Shown here: in pieces, positions 25,006-31,036 of the stretch
Position numbering within the stretch: position 1 is the stretch's first letter
Layout: every line of letters begins with the position of its first letter
Made by a program: the position numbers and the translations under genes
The notes under the pieces: generated by a model
What the model was told of the DNA's origin: nothing
The model's database searches: none
The model's input: only the letters and a program-made list of their open reading frames with translations
NCBI RefSeq assembly: GCF_004296935.1
Contig: NZ_SCVH01000056.1
Coordinates: 1-49,454 of the forward strand
Direction: 5' to 3'
Length of the DNA: 49,454 bases
Source of the DNA: Reyranella sp.
GTDB taxonomy: Bacteria > Pseudomonadota > Alphaproteobacteria > Reyranellales > Reyranellaceae

Positions 25006-27597
25006 ATGGACGCCAGCCAGACCCCCACGATCGAAGCGCCCGGCTTGCGGCGCAAGATCAGTGTGGCGTGGATGGCGCTCGCCTGGGAAGGCCTCTGGCC
25101 TCGCCTGGTGCCGATCCTGGCCTATGCGGCCCTGTTCGTGGCGGCCGCCCACCTCGACCTCTTCGCCGGCCTCGAGCCTTGGACTCATACCGGCCTGCTG
25201 GCGCTGCTGGCGCTCGCGCTGGGCGGGCTCGGCTGGTGGGAGCTGCGGGATTTTGCCTGGCCCGCGCGGGAAGACGCGATCCGCCGGCTCGAGCGCGACA
25301 GCGGCGTGCCGCACCGGCCGCTGGTGGCCGTGCAGGATCGCCTCGCTGCCGGCCAGGACGATCCGATGGCCGCCGCCCTGTGGGACGCCCATCGCCGCCG
25401 CGAGGTCGAGCGCCTGGCTGGCCTCGGCAACAGGCCGGCCCATCCCGGCCTTGCCAGGCTCGATACCTGGGCGCTTCGCCTGGTGCCGGTGCTGCTGCTG
25501 ATCGTGGCGGTCGCGAGCGCGGGCGGCTGGCGGGCCGACCGCATGACCGCCGCCTTCACGCCGGCCTTTCCGCCGCCGCCGCCGGTGGTCGCCAATCTGT
25601 GGATCGCGCCGCCGGCCTACACCGGCAGGCCGCCGATCTATCTCGACGTCAACGATCGCGACAAGGTTCTGCGGGTGCCGGTCGGCAGCAAGCTGGCCGG
25701 TTTCGTCGACGACGTGCGCGGCCGCAAGCCGCCGCTGCTCGCGATCGACGGCAAGACGACCGAATTCACCACCGTCGGCAAGGGCAAGTACCAGGTCGAG
25801 CAGGTCATCACCGAGGGCAAGCAGATCGCGCTTCAGGCGCGCGGCGACGAACAGGCCCGTTGGAAGCTGCACGTCATTCCCGACCTGGCGCCGACCATCG
25901 AATTCTCCCGCCCGATCGGCGTCGACAAGTGGTCGACCAAGATCGAGTACATCGCCGGCGACGATTTCGGCGTGAAGGGTGTCCAACTCCAGATCCGGCT
26001 GCACGGCAGCGTGCTGGGCGACGATGCGCTCAGCAGCGACGAGGAGCCGGAAGTCCTGCGCATCGACCTGCCGGTCGCCGGCAACACCAGGAAGGTGTCG
26101 GATACTTTCATCCGCGACCTCACCAGCCATCCGTGGGCCGGCCTCAAGGTCACGGTGATGCTGTTTGCCACCGATGCCATCGACCAGAAGGGCCGGAGCG
26201 CCGTCGAGACCTTCCTGCTGCCCGAGCGTGTGTTCAACGATCCGACGGCGCGGGCGCTGATCGTTCTGCGCAAGGCGTTGACGCGCGACCCCAAGGGCTA
26301 TCGCGCCGATGTGACCGACGGCATGCGCATGATCCAGGTCAAGCCGGAAAGCTATCGTGACGATCCGGTCGTCCAGCTCGGACTTCGCATCGGCGCGGCG
26401 CGCCTCGCCCAGAACGGCGACAAGGAGAACATCACCGAGACCCAGAAGCTGCTCTGGGATCTCGCCATGCGCCTCGAGAGCGGCGCCACGTCCGAGGCCG
26501 AGCAGGCGCTCGAACAGGCGCGGCAGGAGCTGCGCGACGCCATGCAGCGCAATGCTGGCGACGAGGAGATCGAGCGCCTGATCCAGCAGCTCTACGACGC
26601 CATGGCCCGCTGGCAGCGCGAGCTCGCCGAGAAGATGAAGGATCCGGACGAACGCCGCCGCATGCAGGAGCAGGCGGAGAAGATGGATCCCAACAACACC
26701 ATCACCGGCGACGACCTGCAGAAGATGCTCGACAAGATTCGCGAGATGGCGAAGAACGGCGACCGCGAGGGAGCCAAGCGGCTGCTCGAAGAGCTGCGCA
26801 AGATGATGGAAAACGCCACGCCGATGATGGCCCAGCCCGGCCAGCAGCGCCAACCCGGCCAGCAGCGCGGCCAGCAGGGCCAGGGCAATCAGCAGGGCCG
26901 CGAGATGATGAACCAGCTCGACCGGTTGTCGCGCCGCCAGAACCAGCTTCTGGGCGAGTCCGAGCGCGAGGGCCGCCAGCAGGGGCAGCAGGGACAACGC
27001 GGCCAGCAGGGACAGCGTGGCCAGCAGGGTCAGCAAGGCCAACAGGGCCAGCAGCCGGGCCAGGGACAGCCTGGGCAGGGCCAGGGCCAGCCAGGTGAAG
27101 GCCAGTGGGGCGAGCAGCAGCGCGGCCAGCAGGAAGGCCTGCGCCGCCAGCTCGGCGACCTCATGCGCCGCCTCGACGAGAACGGCATGCCGATGCCCGA
27201 GGCGCTGGGCCGGGCCGAGCGCTCGATGCGCGAGGCTGAGGAAGCGCTGCGCCGCGGCGATCCACGCGAGGCGTCGCGCTCGCAGCGGCGCGCCCTCGAC
27301 AATCTGCAGCAGGGCATGGGCGACATGGCCGACCAGATGCGCCAGCGCGGGCCGGGCAACAGCCAGGATCTTGCCGAGATCGAGGAGCGCGAACGCAAGG
27401 GCGAGGATCGCGATCCGCTCGGCCGTTCCGACGGCAACTACGGCGATGCGGTCGATACCGGCACCGACAAGATCCCGCTCGAGCTGGAGCGCCAGCGCAG
27501 CCGCGAGATCCTCGACGAACTGCGCCGCCGCGCCGGCGAACAGCTGCGGCCGAAGGAAGAACTCGACTACATCGATCGTCTGCTGAAGACGTACTAG
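25006..27597 (+). CDS. TIGR02302 (DUF4175) family membrane protein with Gln/Gly-rich segment
   Basis: An 863-residue protein typical of alphaproteobacteria, regularly found after lysA, with no proven function. Two or three N-terminal helices (about residues 32-75 and 155-175) anchor a large extracytoplasmic part. PPPPPVVANLWIAPPAYTGRPPIYL begins the conserved beta-rich region. From about residue 440 the protein is long charged helices (coiled-coil character: MARWQRELAEKMKDPDERRRMQEQAEKM). Residues about 609-710 are almost pure Gln/Gly/Arg/Pro repeats. The C-terminus closes with the conserved GDAVDTGTDKIPLELERQRSREILDELRRRAGEQLRPKEELDYIDRLLKTY. A cell-envelope role is inferred. Confidence 0.9.
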   Translation: MDASQTPTIEAPGLRRKISVAWMALAWEGLWPRLVPILAYAALFVAAAHLDLFAGLEPWTHTGLLALLALALGGLGWWELRDFAWPAREDAIRRLERDSGVPHRPLVAVQDRLAAGQDDPMAAALWDAHRRREVERLAGLGNRPAHPGLARLDTWALRLVPVLLLIVAVASAGGWRADRMTAAFTPAFPPPPPVVANLWIAPPAYTGRPPIYLDVNDRDKVLRVPVGSKLAGFVDDVRGRKPPLLAIDGKTTEFTTVGKGKYQVEQVITEGKQIALQARGDEQARWKLHVIPDLAPTIEFSRPIGVDKWSTKIEYIAGDDFGVKGVQLQIRLHGSVLGDDALSSDEEPEVLRIDLPVAGNTRKVSDTFIRDLTSHPWAGLKVTVMLFATDAIDQKGRSAVETFLLPERVFNDPTARALIVLRKALTRDPKGYRADVTDGMRMIQVKPESYRDDPVVQLGLRIGAARLAQNGDKENITETQKLLWDLAMRLESGATSEAEQALEQARQELRDAMQRNAGDEEIERLIQQLYDAMARWQRELAEKMKDPDERRRMQEQAEKMDPNNTITGDDLQKMLDKIREMAKNGDREGAKRLLEELRKMMENATPMMAQPGQQRQPGQQRGQQGQGNQQGREMMNQLDRLSRRQNQLLGESEREGRQQGQQGQRGQQGQRGQQGQQGQQGQQPGQGQPGQGQGQPGEGQWGEQQRGQQEGLRRQLGDLMRRLDENGMPMPEALGRAERSMREAEEALRRGDPREASRSQRRALDNLQQGMGDMADQMRQRGPGNSQDLAEIEERERKGEDRDPLGRSDGNYGDAVDTGTDKIPLELERQRSREILDELRRRAGEQLRPKEELDYIDRLLKTY
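26830..27135 (+). repeat. Gln/Gly-rich low-complexity coding repeat
   Basis: Inside the TIGR02302 gene. The DNA repeats units such as CAGCAGGGCCAG with variations, encoding GQQGQQ- and GQGQP-type runs. Two separate blocks (about 26830-26905 and 26980-27135) flank a conserved helix, REMMNQLDRLSRRQNQLLGESE. Such tracts can change in length by slippage. Confidence 0.8.
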
Positions 27598-27609
27598 CGT
27601 CGTTCGATC

Positions 27610-27692
27610 AAGGATCCCTCGCTACGCTCGGGATGACACGAGTAGGCCGGGGTGATCAGCCTTTGTCATCCCGAGCGTAGCGAGGGATCCTT
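27610..27692. repeat. 29-bp perfect inverted repeat between convergent genes
   Basis: The arm at 27610-27638 (beginning AAGGATCCCTCGCTACGCTC) and its exact complement at 27664-27692 are separated by 25 bases. It lies between the convergent ends of the TIGR02302 gene and hpt, where the transcript hairpin could act as a bidirectional terminator or as an mRNA end stabiliser. It shares the TGTCATC ends and GGATCC core with the repeat at 4136-4207. Confidence 0.9.
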
Positions 27693-27723
27693 TCTCGGCG
27701 TTCGAGATGGTGCAGGTGGCCCG

Positions 27724-28263
27724 TTAGCCTGTCTTCTCCACCACACCGATATACGGCAGGCCGCGGAAGCGGTGGGCCCAGTCGAGTCCGTAACCCACGA
27801 GAAACTCGTCGCCGGCCTGGAAGCCGACGAAATCGGCCACCAGCGTGGTGCGCCGCTTGCCCGGCTTGTCGAGCAGCGTGCAGACCCAGACCCGGTGCGC
27901 GTTGCGCTCGAGCAGAAGCTTCTTGGCGAAACTGAGGGTCAGTCCCGATTCCAGGATATCGTCGACCAGCAGGACGTCGCGGTTGCGCACGTCGTCGACG
28001 ATGTCGCGCACGATCCGCACGCTGCCGCTGGTCTCGGTGGCGCTGCCGTAGCTGGAGAGGGTGAGGAAATCCATCGACCAGTCGGCGCCGGCCAGGCTGA
28101 GCGCGCGGATGAGGTCGGCGGCGAACACGAAGCTGCCCTTCAGCACCGAGACCACCAGCGTGTCGGCCGGAAGCTTGGCCGCGAGCTCGCCGGCCATGAC
28201 GTCGACGCGGGCGGCGATCTCGGCGGCGGAAAAGCGGATCGAGACGGTGGGACGGTTGGGCAT
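27724..28263 (-). CDS. hpt: Hypoxanthine phosphoribosyltransferase
   Basis: Purine salvage: hypoxanthine (and guanine) plus PRPP to IMP (GMP). The 179 residues have the PRPP-binding motif VLLVDDILESGLTL, VLKGSFVFAADLIRAL near the N-terminus, DFLTLSSYGSATETSGSVRIVRDI (flexible loop), and ADFVGFQAGDEFLVGYGLDWAHRFRGLPYIGVV at the C-terminus. The ATG at 28263 lies ten bases after the zinc-ribbon gene's stop, so the two are probably one transcript. Confidence 0.96.
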   Translation of the reverse strand: MPNRPTVSIRFSAAEIAARVDVMAGELAAKLPADTLVVSVLKGSFVFAADLIRALSLAGADWSMDFLTLSSYGSATETSGSVRIVRDIVDDVRNRDVLLVDDILESGLTLSFAKKLLLERNAHRVWVCTLLDKPGKRRTTLVADFVGFQAGDEFLVGYGLDWAHRFRGLPYIGVVEKTG

Positions 28264-28273
28264 GGCGGACTCG

Positions 28274-28963
28274 TTATTCGATGGCGGGCACGATCTCGGT
28301 GGTGCCGGAAGGCGGATCGTCGAGCGTCTGGCGAAAGCTCACCCGCCCGCCCGGCCCGATCGGGCCATGGACCATCGGGTAGGCGCGTTCGCCCAGCACG
28401 TCGTTGTCCTTCCGGAAGGTCAGTTTCAGTCGGCTGGTCGACCCCGGCGCGCGGCCGGTATTGATGACGTCGCCCTGCACGACATAGCGGCCGTCGACCA
28501 GCTCGACCTTGCTGTTGTCGAGGTCGATCTCGAGTCGCGCCTGGCTGGCCGGGGCGGGGCGGGCCGTCGTCGACGGTCCGAACAGGGAGCGAAGCGTGTC
28601 GAGACTGAGGATCGGGCGCCATTCGGCCGGCAGCCGCTCCCGGATCTCGCCGCGCCAGGCATAGGCGGCAACGCTCAACAGCAGGAACAGGACGAGGGCG
28701 CCCAGCAGCCACTGGCCCCACGGGCTTTTCGGGCGCGGTCGCGTCAGCGCCGGCAGGCCCGCGCCTGGGGCTTGGGGGCGGATCACGAAATCCGGCACGG
28801 ATTGCGCCCGCGGCGCGGCGGGCGAGGAGGCCGCGGGTGCGGCCTCGGGCTTCGCGAACCAGCGATGGCTGCATCGAGCGCACTGGACGGTGCGTCCGCC
28901 CTCGCCGAGCGCCGCCGGATCGACGGCGTACCGGGCGCCGCAGTTTGAACAAGTGACGTGCAT
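28274..28963 (-). CDS. MJ0042 zinc-ribbon and membrane-anchored protein (DUF3426-like)
   Basis: A 229-residue protein. The N-terminal zinc ribbon MHVTCSNCGARYAVDPAALGEGGRTVQCARCSHRWF has ligands C5, C8, C28 and C31 and matches the MJ0042 pattern. A Pro/Ala-rich linker leads to one membrane helix (PWGQWLLGALVLFLLLSVAAYAW, about residues 83-105) and an extracytoplasmic DUF3426-like beta domain (LEIDLDNSKVELVDGRYVVQGDVINTGRAPGSTSRLKLTF). Function unknown. It precedes hpt. In relatives I recall it as divergent from ftsE, which is absent here. Confidence 0.85.
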   Translation of the reverse strand: MHVTCSNCGARYAVDPAALGEGGRTVQCARCSHRWFAKPEAAPAASSPAAPRAQSVPDFVIRPQAPGAGLPALTRPRPKSPWGQWLLGALVLFLLLSVAAYAWRGEIRERLPAEWRPILSLDTLRSLFGPSTTARPAPASQARLEIDLDNSKVELVDGRYVVQGDVINTGRAPGSTSRLKLTFRKDNDVLGERAYPMVHGPIGPGGRVSFRQTLDDPPSGTTEIVPAIE

Positions 28964-28970
28964 GATGAGT

Positions 28971-28983
28971 GGGGAAGTTCCCC
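28971..28983. promoter_or_regulatory. 13-base palindrome upstream of the zinc-ribbon gene
   Basis: GGGGAA-G-TTCCCC, perfect 6-1-6 symmetry, seven bases upstream of the zinc-ribbon ATG on the minus strand. On that strand GGGGAA may also serve as the ribosome site, so a bound protein or hairpin could block translation or transcription. A second short dyad, AGGCCA-N7-TGGCCT, lies at 29008-29026 in the same divergent gap. Confidence 0.35.
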
Positions 28984-29113
28984 TAGATGTGCTTGCGGGC
29001 GGACGTTAGGCCACTAAAACTGGCCTTACAAGCAACACGGTTCCCTCGCGCCCCCGTTTCATGTTCCATCCCGCTTCCTCCCTCGATCATGGCGCCGTCA
29101 CGGTGAGACGGCC

Positions 29114-29842
29114 GTGATCGGTCTTGGCATCCGTTCGTTTCTCTTCAATGTCGGCTGGTATGTCGGGTCGACCGTGATCGCCATCGTCGGCGCGCCGATC
29201 CTGCTGCTGCCGCGCCGTCGGGTGATCGCCTGGTCGCATTTCTGGATCGCCTTCTGTCTCGGCTGGCTGCGGCTCACCTGTCGCCTCACGCATCGCCTGG
29301 GTGGTCTCGAGAACATGCCGGCGGGTCCCGTCATCATCGCGGCCAAGCATCAGTCGACGTGGGAGACGCTGGCCTTCGCCCTGCTGTTTCCAAATGCCGC
29401 AATCATCCTGAAGCGCGAGCTGTTGTTCATTCCCGTTGTCGGCTGGGCGATGGCGCGGGCCGGCCACATCGGTGTCGAGCGCGGCGACGGCGCCAAGGCG
29501 CTGCGTAGCCTGGTGAAGCAAACAAAGGCAGCACTGGCCGACGGCCGCTCCATCCTGATTTTCCCGGAGGGCACACGCACACCTGTTGGGGCGCAGCCGC
29601 CCTATCAAGTCGGCACGGCCGCGCTCTATCGCCAGCTCGGCGTGCCGGTCGTGCCGGTGGCCCTCAATTCGGGCGTCTTCTGGGGGCGGCGGAAATTCAT
29701 CAAGTGGCCGGGCGTCATCGACGTCGAGGTATTGCCAGAAATCCCGCCGGGCCTCGATCGCAAGACTTTCATGGAGACGCTGCGGGAGCGCATCGAGGGG
29801 GCGACGGCGAAGCTCGTTCAAGACCCGAAACGCCGGCCCTAG
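29114..29842 (+). CDS. 1-acyl-sn-glycerol-3-phosphate acyltransferase (PlsC family)
   Basis: A 242-residue PlsC-type acyltransferase of the inner membrane that makes phosphatidic acid from lysophosphatidate. The N-terminal helix pair (FLFNVGWYVGSTVIAIVGAPILLL, FWIAFCLGWLRLTCRL) anchors it. Motif I is KHQSTWET with H79 and E84 in the H-x4-D/E catalytic dyad; motif III is LIFPEGTRT (150-156); motif IV is VPVVPVALNSG. The start is GTG at 29114 with GGTGAG upstream. Its TAG stop is interlocked with the TAG stop of the convergent HEPN gene in the palindrome CTAG. Confidence 0.92.
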   Translation: MIGLGIRSFLFNVGWYVGSTVIAIVGAPILLLPRRRVIAWSHFWIAFCLGWLRLTCRLTHRLGGLENMPAGPVIIAAKHQSTWETLAFALLFPNAAIILKRELLFIPVVGWAMARAGHIGVERGDGAKALRSLVKQTKAALADGRSILIFPEGTRTPVGAQPPYQVGTAALYRQLGVPVVPVALNSGVFWGRRKFIKWPGVIDVEVLPEIPPGLDRKTFMETLRERIEGATAKLVQDPKRRP

Positions 29843-30255
29843 CGGGCAAGCTCCGTCTCGGCCCACCGAGCAAATTCCTGCAGTTCCGAAAGCAACTGCT
29901 CTGCCTCGTCTTTGCGCAAGAGCCGCACCCCGTACTGCACGGTGTCTTTTGAATCGACTATTCGCCGTAGGCGCCTGGCCTGGGCGACGGGAAGGGCATT
30001 GCCCAAGGCATCTCTTAGGAGTTTGTGAATACCCTCATGATCGCGTTGGTTTACCTGTCCCAATCGCATCGCCGTTATCGCATCTGCGTAGGCGATGGCG
30101 GCTTTGACGATTTGGGACGCAATCGGGTTGCCGAGGGAAGTTGCGTCGGCGAGCGTCGCTTCGTCCTGAGCTGCCTTTAGATATGCCTTGGCGATGGCCA
30201 GCCTGCGATTTCCATAATCCTTGTCTACGGGTTTGGAGGGGCCTGTCCGCGTCAC
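29839..30255 (-). CDS. HEPN-domain protein, probable toxin partner
   Basis: A 138-residue all-helical protein of the HEPN superfamily. The pattern VKAAIAYADAITAMRLGQVNQRDHEGIHKLLRDALG contains the polar RDHEGIH cluster typical of HEPN proteins (R-x4-6-H type), followed by QARRLRRIVDSKDTVQYGVRLLRKDEAEQLLSELQEFARWAE. HEPN proteins are commonly RNases or nucleotide-modified toxins neutralised by an MNT partner. The GTG at 30255 overlaps the MNT stop (GTGA), so they are coupled. Base composition here is visibly AT-richer than the flanking plsC and nrdJ genes, suggesting horizontal acquisition. RNase activity is inferred, not shown. Confidence 0.8.
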   Translation of the reverse strand: MTRTGPSKPVDKDYGNRRLAIAKAYLKAAQDEATLADATSLGNPIASQIVKAAIAYADAITAMRLGQVNQRDHEGIHKLLRDALGNALPVAQARRLRRIVDSKDTVQYGVRLLRKDEAEQLLSELQEFARWAETELAR

Positions 30256-30923
30256 GTAGCCATCGCTTTGTCGTTGGCCCGTACGAGGCGCGTCAACAAG
30301 AGGTCAGGAGAGTCTCCCAGGATCGTCATCGCGTCACTTCGGAGATTTGTCCAGAACGGGTCGCTTTGGCTGGAAAGCTGGATGACATCCTTTGTGCCAA
30401 GGGTGACCACGGAAGCATGAAAGACTAATTCCTCTTCCGCGGGCAGAAGCGCCTCACGGACCAGACGTTCAACGCTTGCCACGGCTTCGGGAGAAGCAAC
30501 GAGGGCAATATCCAGATCGCTGTCGGGGCGGTCCTGGCGGCGAGCGACGCTGCCGTAAATCCAAGCTGCCATGAGCTGAGGACGACAAGCTTCGGCCGCC
30601 TCGCGCACTTTGCCTACGATCGAGGCAAAGCGGTTCTCCTCTTCTCGGAAGAGTTCGACAAGGACCTGCGAGAGCGGGTGTGAACGTCGCCGGCGATAAA
30701 GACGTGTGCGCCCCGAGCCCAAGCTACGAATTACTCCCATTTCTTCCAAGGCGCGCAGGCTCAACTGAACGGCGCGCGTAGAAAGCCCGGTGCTCACGCA
30801 AAGAGACGGAGCGGACAATTCTCCCCCGTGCCGTACCAGCTCGCGTAACGTCTTGACGTTCGCGACCGAGCCGAGAACCCGGGTCAAGGGGAAGCGAAGG
30901 GCACTTTGCTTGGGACTATTCAT
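30252..30923 (-). CDS. HTH-MNT fusion: minimal nucleotidyltransferase with winged-helix DNA-binding domain, probable antitoxin
   Basis: A 223-residue two-domain protein. Residues about 14-75 form a winged helix (VLGSVANVKTLRELVRHGGELSAPSLCVSTGLSTRAVQLSLRALEEMGVIRSLGSGRTRLYRRRR). Residues about 105-190 are a minimal nucleotidyltransferase with the diagnostic MAAWIYGSVARRQDRPDSDLDIALVAS (GS motif and D-x-D). MNT antitoxins of HEPN/MNT pairs can AMPylate their toxin; the added DNA-binding domain suggests direct autoregulation. Three TAGAGA repeats at 20-bp spacing begin on its start codon and extend upstream. The start at 30923 lacks a clear Shine-Dalgarno. Codon use and AT content differ from neighbours. 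Confidence 0.82.
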   Translation of the reverse strand: MNSPKQSALRFPLTRVLGSVANVKTLRELVRHGGELSAPSLCVSTGLSTRAVQLSLRALEEMGVIRSLGSGRTRLYRRRRSHPLSQVLVELFREEENRFASIVGKVREAAEACRPQLMAAWIYGSVARRQDRPDSDLDIALVASPEAVASVERLVREALLPAEEELVFHASVVTLGTKDVIQLSSQSDPFWTNLRSDAMTILGDSPDLLLTRLVRANDKAMAT

Positions 30924-30970
30924 AGAGAACTAATAAGTGGTTTAGAGATACAATTTTATCAATAGAGATA
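30923..30970. promoter_or_regulatory. Three TAGAGA iterons at exact 20-bp spacing
   Basis: TAGAGAAC at 30923, TAGAGATA at 30943 and TAGAGATA at 30963 (plus-strand sequence). The first overlaps the start codon of the HTH-MNT gene. Twenty bases is close to two helical turns, so all three lie on one DNA face. They are the best candidate operator for the HTH-MNT protein. A degenerate fourth copy (TAAGAA) may lie at 30982. Confidence 0.65.
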
Positions 30971-31001
30971 ATATATTTCTATAAGAACAAAAGAAGAACT
31001 G

Positions 31002-31030
31002 TTGATATCTATCGAGCCGACGCCTAACTT
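31002..31030 (+). promoter_or_regulatory. Candidate promoter of nrdJ
   Basis: TTGATA at 31002-31007 (five of six), a 17-base spacer, and TAACTT at 31025-31030 (TANNNT type, weak). The start would fall near 31037, the nrdJ ATG itself, which has no Shine-Dalgarno sequence. This predicts leaderless transcription, with the -35 in the AT-rich segment that accompanies the HEPN/MNT pair. Confidence 0.4.
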
Positions 31031-31036
31031 CATCTG

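Noticed and set aside
24916-27042. 708-codon open frame on the minus strand opposite lysA/TIGR02302
   Set aside because: Low-complexity Leu/Ala/Gly translation caused by GC-rich codon bias of the real plus-strand genes; no domain visible.
26830-27135. Tandem DNA repeat as a CRISPR array or minisatellite
   Set aside because: No constant repeat with unique spacers; the repeats are in-frame and encode Gln/Gly-rich protein sequence.
29839-30255. PlsC C-terminal extension or unrelated four-helix protein
   Set aside because: It is on the opposite strand, is coupled to the MNT gene, and has the characteristic HEPN pattern around RDHEGIH.
30924-31036. Cobalamin riboswitch upstream of the B12-dependent nrdJ
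   Set aside because: No B12-box-like sequence in the short AT-rich gap and too little space for the aptamer.
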